Shown: positions 20,078-27,355 of the stretch, piece after piece
Numbering within the stretch: the first letter of the stretch is position 1
How the letters are laid out: every line of letters begins with the position of its first letter
Assembly: GCA_036897625.1 (NCBI GenBank)
Contig: JAYMTA010000527.1
Location: 1-27,355 of the forward strand
Reading direction: 5' to 3'
DNA from: Pelargonium cotyledonis
Taxonomy: Eukaryota; Streptophyta; Magnoliopsida; Geraniales; Geraniaceae
Length of the DNA: 27,355 bases
Translations under genes and position numbers: made by a program
The notes under the pieces: generated by a model
What the model was told of the DNA's origin: nothing
Seen by the model: the letters and a program-made list of their open reading frames with translations, nothing else
The model's database searches: none

Positions 20078-21960
20078 ATTTATATCAATTTCAGTACCGA
20101 ATTGAGGTAGAAAATGAAAATCGTAGCTCGAAAATGTATACACAAATGCGTAGGGTTTTGTTACAATGCCTTTAATAAATTTGTAGACGCCTAAGGCTTC
20201 ATTACTAATCTGCAAGCAAGCAATGAAATGTAAATGAAATAGATTAGTGAGTAAGATGATAATTTGGATTCTAGATTCGCAATCGGGTTAGGTTTCTTTG
20301 ACTACGAGTTGATGAGACTTAATATAAGTCATATTTGGGAGTTTTCACCTCTATTCGAGTCTAGCTCAAAATGATTATAAGTTAGAGTTGAGAAACTAAT
20401 TTGAATCCCACTTTAAGAAATACAAGGTATAAATCGAATTTTGGATTCATGTCAAAAATTTTCAAGTTTGAATTGAGTAGACCTAATCCGATTATGACTC
20501 AAAATACATGTTTTGGATCGGATTTTGAGCTGGGTTCAACATAATTCAAACTTGACAAAACACAATTACAAGGTTCATATTAGATTTTATGCTTTACTTG
20601 TGAATTGTATAAGTCTAACCAAACCGTCTTACAAATTAATATAGCTTATTTTATTTAAAGCATATTCGCAAATAAACACGAATCAAAATTTAAATACGCG
20701 AGTTCGGATTTAAATTGATAGCTCGATCTGCATTTGACTATAGTGTAGGTAAGCAAAGGCAGGTGGCAGTGCAATCGTGCGCATACAAATATAAATATAA
20801 ATTTATATAAAGCGACAAAGCGCAGCCGTTCCCAGGTGCGGCGTTCGGCGGAATTGTGGGTCCCACTCTTTTTTCTTCTTTTTTTTCCTTATTCAAACCC
20901 AAATATCAATATCAAAATTATGCTACAATTTGCAATATTTGAATATTACATAAAGAACAAAACATGATCATAATTGAAAATGGTTACATCATTTGCTTCT
21001 TTTATGTTTGTTTGTTTTTTTTTGTTTTTTATATTTAGGTTTCTATAAATACAATTTATAGTCTTTCTATTTTTTTTAATTAAGATTAGTTTTAATAGAT
21101 TATGAAGTGAAAATGACATTAGTTTGTGTGAAGTGTGACATTAAAATTTGAAATAGGTGAAATATAAAAGTTAGAGATTTTTTACTAAAATATTAAAATG
21201 ATGTTATTTTCTGATACTTTCTCGGTATGGTTTCACGCCTGACACATGACTATTAATTGTATTATTTTTTGAATAAAAGAAAGAGAGATAAACAAACGCG
21301 TTATTGTTGAAAAGCGGCAACAAGTGACGCAGTGCAATTGTCATTCATGGACTGTTCGGAAACTTTTTCATTAAATATTATGATAAACCTAAAATATCAA
21401 ACCATTTAACCCCGATACAAAATGAAATCGTCTAATTTGAACTTTTCGGAAGACAAAAATCTGTAACTGTTAAAAAGTGGCAACAAGTAACCATGGTGCA
21501 AACGTCATTCATCGACATTGTAAAAAAAAAAAAAACTTTTAATCAAAAAATAATAATACGATTAAATATAACACTCAATTTTTATGGTTATAACCAAGTC
21601 CCCAATATGGAGAACTCAGATTTATCCACATACAAGTGTGGCAGGACCATTAGGACGACTAACTCTTCCAACAAAATTTTAACGAAACTACATTTTTTAA
21701 ATATCGAACTTCAGACATCATTTGTCGAGTTAACTCAAAATCATTTATATAACACTAGATTTTTAACACACCTAAAATCACAAACCATTTAAAAACCCAA
21801 TTCAAAACAAAATTGAGTAACCTCCTCATACTCTTTCCTAACAAACAAGAAACAAAAAAATCAAAAAGCCAAGGTCCAATTCACACAAGTTGAGTCCAAG
21901 TTATTACACACAAAAAATCAATAAATAAAATATTAATGAAACTTGTCATATTGGCATAAG
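20078..21960. other. AT-rich upstream region of the LBD gene
   Basis: I see no coding region. It includes a small GC-richer patch with a TATA-like string and a GTGGGTCCCAC palindrome (20805-20866). It also has a diverged duplication (about 21300-21350 against 21464-21515) sharing GGCAACAAGT and GTCATTCAT. Confidence 0.45.
20856..20866. promoter_or_regulatory. GTGGGTCCCAC palindrome (overlapping class I TCP sites)
   Basis: The 11-bp palindrome contains GGTCCCAC, a match to the class I TCP consensus GGNCCCAC, on both strands. It lies 45 bp past a TATATAA string (20805-20811). Its function is not shown. Confidence 0.35.
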
Positions 21961-21972
21961 ACCATTAATAAA

Positions 21973-22011
21973 TGTCTCCTTAGAACCCAACACACAAACC
22001 TGCTATGTCTC
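21973..22011 (+). promoter_or_regulatory. Two TGTCTC auxin-response elements of the LBD gene
   Basis: TGTCTC at 21973-21978 and 22006-22011, in the same orientation, lie just upstream of the TATA box. TGTCTC is the classic binding site of auxin response factors. LBD16-type genes are known targets of ARF7/ARF19 in Arabidopsis. Confidence 0.6.
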
Positions 22012-22025
22012 CTCTTCAAACCCTT

Positions 22026-22031
22026 TATATA
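22026..22031 (+). promoter_or_regulatory. TATA box of the LBD gene
   Basis: TATATA within CCCTTTATATATCACC, about 100 bp upstream of the start codon. Transcription would begin near 22055-22060. The leader has no upstream ATG and includes a T-rich run. Confidence 0.6.
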
Positions 22032-22129
22032 TCACCTCCTCAACCCTAACATTTTCTATACAAAATTTTTTTTTTTTTCTAAAAACACCATTTCCAAGCT
22101 TGCTCGTGCACATACATATCTTTTATACC

Positions 22130-24851
22130 ATGGCTTCAAGTGGTGGTAGTGGTAGTGGTGGTGGTGGGTCTCCGTGCGGTGCATGCAAGTTTCTTCGCCG
22201 GAAGTGTGCTCCGGACTGTATCTTTGCGCCGTACTTTTGCTCCGAGCAGGGTCCGGCGCGCTTCGCGGTGATCCATAAGGTGTTCGGAGCTAGCAATGTG
22301 TCGAAGCTGCTGATGATGGTGCCGGTGCCGGACCGGTGCGAGGCGGTGGTTACTATTGCCTATGAAGCTCAGGCTCGGCTCCGGGACCCTGTCTATGGCT
22401 GCGTTGCTCACATCTTCTCCTTGCAGCAACAGGTAATTATTGTAATTCTTGGTTGTGTGTTGTTTTCATGGTGTTTTTCTTGATTGCTTTGCTTGCTATA
22501 GCTTCCATGCACAATGGTGAGAATTTGGTAAATTTGATTGATACATGTAGTGTAATTATGAGTTTTTTTTTTATTTTTAATAATGTAATTGAGGTGATAC
22601 TTGATTTTACCTTTTTGCGATTGCAGTTGTTTGAAGGGTATTTTAGTTATTTTGTGGTTTTACTTACGGTTGTCACATATTGCGTGAGAAAAAACGTGTT
22701 ATTGTTTTACTGGATGATTCTTTGTCATCAGAAGGTCATTTTAGTCATTTTGGCGCATGTGGTTTAATTGCGTTTCTTTTTTCATTTGTAGTTGAGTGTC
22801 TTCGATTTTACGGTATGATTCTCTTGTCATAAGGAGGTCATTTTAGTCGTTTATTATAATTCAGTAGTCTTTGTTTATTACATGAAAGTTGACTCAATTT
22901 TACAATTTGACTAACTTGTCATTAAAATGAAATTCTGTGCATTTATTATAATTGAATAGTCACGATTTATTACATGAGAAAAAACGTTATTGATTTCGCG
23001 TAAAAAAATGTAATTGTGACATTTTTGGGTAGTCAAATTGTTTATCGGAACTTTCTTACTATCGGAAGAGAAACTATTTTTCTGATTCTTAAAAGAAAGT
23101 CAATGTTGATACATCTTCTTTTTATGAAAATGTTTTTTAGGGTTTTCTCCATAGAAGTTGAGTGCTAGCAAGTTATATATAAAAAATGACATTTAAAAAA
23201 TACGATTTTACAGTTTTATTGTTACATCTAAACTCATCTTATATAAAAAAAAATCGATGTGTAAACAAAACAATTTTATATTGTTTTTTAACCGTCTAGG
23301 TGCATAAAATTAAGTGCACATATAGACTGTCAACGAGAGGTATCTGATTAATATTAAATATTGAATGTTTGACGTATCACTTTTGTACACTAGTTTATGC
23401 ATTTAACTTTACGCTCCTAATGCATTTCCTTGCTTTATTATTTTTATTTAGGTTGTGTGTGTAGTACCTTTTCTGTTTCTACTCATGACTTATCTTGAAA
23501 ATCACCTACACATTCCCGTTATAGCAAGGATGGAAGATAGTCACTTGAGTTCTTTTCACCTTCTAAATATACAAGTCATATCAAACCGCAAAATCTTATT
23601 TAAAATTTAAGTGAACACAATCTCATTATAACATAGTTCGAACTTTGAAGCTATATGTAGTCATCTACTACCTTTTCCGTTTTTACATGTAACTTTTTAG
23701 AAAATCACCGACACAATTATGTTATACCAGAGTTCGAAGATAGTCATATAGATTCTTTCTTATTGTTATGTACAAGTTAAATCACACCGCACAACATATA
23801 TAAAAATATCAATACATAACCCCATTATAGCAAGATTTAATAAAAGATAGTAATTCAGTACACTTTTCATGTTTCACATTATCTCGTGATACTTGAAGAT
23901 GGTCATTTTGACACTTTTCCGTTTTTACATATAAGTACACACAACTTATTTAAAAATTCTTCCGAACACACTTTCATTATATTATAACATTGTTTTACAA
24001 TAGTAATTTAATACATTTTCTATTCATACATATAACATTTTAGAAAATTACCCGACACAACTCCGTGATACCAGGTCTGAAGATAACCATTTAGATTCTT
24101 TCTTACTTTTACATATAAGTTAAATCAAACCTCACAATTTATTTAGAAAATCACCGACACGGTCCCATCTAGTTTCCAAACATTACTTATTCAACGAAAT
24201 TCACCGACACATCCCGTGATACCAGGGTAAATTTAAAAATAGTCATGTAGAACCTTTCCTTTTTTATTTCATATAAGTCAAATGAAACCGCACAACTTTA
24301 CCGTCACGTCACAATTATGTAAAGACAAATCTCCTGACAAAACCCCTTTTGTTTCTACATAGGTTACTTGCCTGCAAGCACAGCTGATGCAAGTGAAGGC
24401 TCAGCTTGCTCACCACAACCTGATGGACACAAGGAATGTTGTTGATCAACAACATCACCATCAATGGCCAAACATGATGATCACTGATCATCATCATACA
24501 GATGGATCAGCTGTGCCATCACCATCAAATTTCCCAATGATGAACATGAACATGAACAACAACATGATGAGCTCAGTTTCTTCACAGAGCTCCCATGAAT
24601 CCCACAACAGTACCAGCTGCAGTACTGGTTTCAACAGCAACAATGTGCAAGCTGAGAATGTTAATGATCAGAGCAGCAGCAGCAGCAGGAGATCAAGCAG
24701 GTCTGATCAGGAGCTCTCTAATTTCCTCCACCAGTCACCTTATAATTACAATAATGCCACTGCCTCCACCACTACCTCCACCAAGAAGAGACCTCTCAAC
24801 AATGACTTGGGTGAGCTTCAAGCTCTGGCCTTGAGGATGATGAGGAACTAG
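22130..24851 (+). CDS. LBD16: LOB-domain transcription factor, LBD16-like (class I)
   Basis: A plant-specific DNA-binding regulator. LBD16 and relatives act downstream of auxin response factors in lateral root founder cells. Exon 1 (22130-22432) and exon 2 (24363-24851) give 263 residues. After a Ser/Gly leader the C block CX2CX6CX3C is intact (C16, C19, C26, C30; [12 protein letters not shown]). The GAS block carries [10 protein letters not shown] and the DP motif (D86-P87). A coiled coil follows with the family spacing L98, L105, L109, L116 (LX6LX3LX6L). The phase-0 intron after LQQQ (Q101) is at the usual family position but is long (1,930 bp) and repeat-filled. The C-terminus is low-complexity (His, Asn, Met, Ser runs) and ends [14 protein letters not shown]. 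Class I is certain; LBD16 is the closest resemblance from memory, so the symbol is tentative. Confidence 0.93.
22624..22990 (+). repeat. Diverged repeats in first part of the LBD intron
   Basis: ATGATTCT...GTCAT...AGGTCATTTTAGTC occurs near 22714 and again near 22815, about 101 bp apart. GAGAAAAAACG followed by TTATTG recurs near 22686 and 22977. The copies are degenerate. Confidence 0.5.
23461..24310 (+). repeat. Degenerate repeat array in the LBD intron
   Basis: An anchor AAAATCACCGACACA, usually followed by CCCGTKATACCAG and GAAGATAGTCAT, recurs near 23498, 23700, 24044, 24145 and 24194. Between anchors come further shared strings: CTTTTCCGTTTTTACATATAAG, AAATCAAACCGCACAACTTATTTA. Spacing is irregular (about 50-340 bp), suggesting deletions in an old array. 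Near-identical text occurs as a dispersed plant repeat from memory, but I cannot assign a family. Confidence 0.65.
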
Positions 24852-26960
24852 TTATTATATTTGTTCCATATGATGAGATGTATATATAGAGATTATATAT
24901 CTACAAAAACTCCAATATAATTTGATAATTAAAACTCTTTATGCAACCATTTTTATTCGGTTAAATTTTGTTCGCATATGAAGTAGAGTAAGTACAATTT
25001 TGGCACAACGTCTTTCGAGGTAAGGTGAGTGACTATTTCCATATTTCATAAAGTCGAGTGACTCGTGACAGTTTTTTCTTTATTGCATAGTTTATTGATG
25101 CATATTGACATAATCACATGTGTTTCTTAATTTACGTAATTGAGAAGACTCACCGACTATCATCCGATTTCTTGTTATCGCAAAGACTTTTAAAAGAAAG
25201 CCGAAAGAGATGTTTTTTTTATATTATTATATCTTTTTTCTTTTTTGGACATACAAAAGTCGTAAAAATTATTTTTATTTTATTACATTGAAGAACACGC
25301 TATTTATTTTTCATTTAAAGCGGACTATTGTTTTCTTTTCTAGAAATATTAAAACCATAAATCAGTCAATATCTATGTACAATTTAATTGATTGATCAAG
25401 GCCAACCTAACATATATGAACATTTGAAAATTGATGAAAAAAATAAAATAAAATCTAGCAACCTACCTAGATAGGGTGGTTTGCTAATTACCATATACAT
25501 CCCCATGAAGAAGATGATTTTAATTTTAACTGATCTATATAGGCAATGCCAATAAGATAAAGAAAAGTCAAGAAATGGGGATTAGGAAAGAGATTAATCA
25601 AATAATTGCATGCTTTGTTTTGGTTAATTACTATATGTAAAATAAGAAAATTAGACTGTTGAGGTTGATGTGAGTAGCTAAACTAAGTAAAAGGGAATTG
25701 AAGATGACCCACTTGGTTAGAGTTTTGATGTGTTATAATGAGTAGGTTTACCTAACAAACAGTGTTAATTTTCTAAATTTAATACCAATAATCTTAATCT
25801 ATGGAGCTGTTCATGTTTAAACAGACAACATGTCCCCTATATTGAATGCATCATTAATTGACAATTAACTTTAGCAACCTTATGATCAAAATTCAATTAA
25901 TCAACTTTGTTTGCTTCTATAATTGCAATTATAAGCATATTGCTAGTAGCATATACAAATCATAACCATCTCATACTTATTTAAATTATAGACATATATA
26001 TATATATATACGGTTGTTTAATGGTCGGGACTCAGTCAATGCACAATGAAATACGAAACTAAACAATCTCAATATTAATTTGGCCGAGGCTTGACCAGTA
26101 ATCTTTATATTAATTTTTGTCCCTCCTTAAGTTGTAATGAATTATTTTTTACGAGATTTTATTGCAGTGTACATATATAGATGATGAACGTCCTAACGAG
26201 TTGAGGGTATAAAAACACAAATATACTTATTAGTTATATATTATTTTTTATAATCAATTGGATCTAACGTTAACATATCATGCTGGGCCAATGATGCCCC
26301 ACAAGCCGCGGTCTATTTTGCAAGCAAAATATGTTGCATACCCAAATTAGTTGAACTTGCAGAAAGTAATTATTCCAAATAATAATAATAATAATAATTT
26401 CTTGGATGTGCATGAGTGAGTTTAAGTGACGAAGCTGTCACCAAAAGTGAACATGAGAATCAAGAAAGAGAAGACGAAGAAAAGAAGAGAAACTTAGTCT
26501 CAACTCTCAAGATTGACTAAATAGGATTATAAAATGTGTTACATTAATTAATTAATTAATACTTCAAAACCATGATAATATATATATTTCTATCTTGGTG
26601 TTCTTAAAAGGAGAGAAATGCACGTTTGTGTGTTTGAATTGTGACTTTGTGGCAATTGATTAGACATATATACACACTTAGTTTAGTCATATAAATGAAT
26701 CAAAGTAACTTGAGCAACAAAAAAAAATTATAATCAAACTATATACATGAAATAAAACTCCCATTATAATTGAAAACAAACATAATATAAGTGAGAAAGG
26801 GAAAGCAATGATTGAAAACATAATAATGAAATATAATTAAGTAGTGTAATTAAGATAATTAAAAGAAATGGTTGGTCTAAGACCAAAAAACATAAAGCAC
26901 ACATAATATGAGGAAAGGATCATAAGGTGGCCAAAACTTTGACCTTCTTCACCAAAGATA
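24852..26960. other. LBD 3' UTR and AT-rich intergenic DNA
   Basis: No gene is recognised. The first ~100 bp are likely 3' UTR. Simple repeats include (TA)n at about 25993-26010, (AAT)n at about 26379-26397 and (TTAA)n at about 26545-26560. The ORFs here are short, hydrophobic or Lys/Phe-rich and without family features. Confidence 0.45.
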
Positions 26961-26964
26961 ACTC

Positions 26965-27013
26965 ATCTCAGCCGTCCGCGCAGGCGGCCGGTGGCCCAAC
27001 GGACGGCTGAGAT
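26965..27013. repeat. Perfect 14-bp GC-rich inverted repeat
   Basis: ATCTCAGCCGTCCG (26965-26978) and its exact reverse complement (27000-27013) flank a 21-nt GC-rich loop. The hairpin stands out in strongly AT-rich surroundings. No neighbouring gene or tRNA-like structure explains it. Confidence 0.8.
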
Positions 27014-27355
27014 TGTGTTTATCTCCTGCTTGTGGACACTTGTGCTTTTAATGGTTGTTGTATTAGCTTTTTTTTTTTTTTAAAAGAAAATACTTATTTT
27101 CTTAATTGAAGAAAGTGAATACAAATAGGTTGTTCAACTATAGGGGTTCGAACCAGATATGGACATAGGGGCTAAAACCCTCATAATCGCAGGTTCGATA
27201 TTGGTGAGACACAATCCAAACCTTAATACAGTTGTGAAAAACAAAGAAAACAGTAATTGAAACCACATAACCAAGTTGTGATTGCGAGACCCTACAAGAC
27301 ATCCCGGGTCCTAACACGAGACCCGCGAAGGCAAAAATAGAACGAGACAGCCATG
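27014..27355. other. Window end, no gene recognised
   Basis: The stretch contains GGTTCGAACC-like strings (near 27145 and 27192) reminiscent of box B, but no box A at normal distance, and a GC-richer tail (27305-27335). Part of a repeat may begin here and continue past the window. Confidence 0.3.

Noticed and set aside
21493..21792. 99-codon plus-strand ORF upstream of LBD
   Set aside because: AT-driven Asn/Ile/Lys/Thr composition in non-coding DNA, no family motif, and it spans a poly-A run.
22453..22767. 104-codon ORF inside the LBD intron
   Set aside because: It lies wholly in the intron and covers repeat units; its hydrophobic residues come from T-rich DNA.
23461..24310. Repeat array considered as a CRISPR-like array
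   Set aside because: Units are diverged and irregularly spaced within a plant gene intron; CRISPR arrays are prokaryotic with near-identical repeats.
27130..27280. GGTTCGAACC box B-like strings suggesting a tRNA gene or SINE
   Set aside because: No box A at normal distance, no cloverleaf and no terminator. Left as unclassified.
1..27355. A functional cluster linking SNARE, DOHH, PARP1 and LBD genes
   Set aside because: The genes differ in strand, promoter type and process, and there is no shared element. Neighbourhood alone does not support a joint system.

Overview
The window is nuclear DNA of a flowering plant, almost certainly a eudicot. It is AT-rich, its genes are split by GT-AG introns, and it carries a nuclear tRNA gene, tRNA-derived SINEs, Stowaway-like MITEs, an L1-type LINE relic and microsatellites. 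Four protein genes could be rebuilt exon by exon, with the reading frame closing at every junction. The species cannot be named from the sequence.

Layout: a tRNA-Gly(GCC) gene on the minus strand (378-448) is followed by a minus-strand Bet1-type SNARE gene (CDS 1110-3699, TATA box near 4788). Its leader intron holds four tandem copies of a unit of about 218 bp. From 4860 to 6090 lie a minus-strand SINE and a decayed LINE reverse transcriptase. A plus-strand deoxyhypusine hydroxylase gene (DOHH, 6407-8680) follows, with site II motifs, a TATA box and a telo-box in its promoter and leader. A GC-richer island (about 9202-9887) with an unrecognised ORF is bracketed by exact 17-bp direct repeats. 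Next is a 20-exon plus-strand PARP1 gene (10227-17973), then 4 kb of intergenic DNA with repeats and a MITE. A two-exon LBD16-like LOB-domain gene (22130-24851) comes next, with two TGTCTC auxin-response elements just upstream of its TATA box. The last 2.5 kb shows only simple repeats and a perfect GC-rich 14-bp inverted repeat.

The genes have unrelated jobs: ER-Golgi vesicle fusion, hypusine modification of eIF5A, DNA-damage poly(ADP-ribosyl)ation, and auxin-dependent lateral-organ or root transcription. Nothing suggests they work as a cluster. I found no new multi-gene system. The points most worth checking are regulatory or structural: the tandem array with periodic splice-acceptor-like sites in the SNARE leader intron, the flanked island before PARP1, a (TC)n tract occupying a PARP1 splice donor, and the paired auxin elements.
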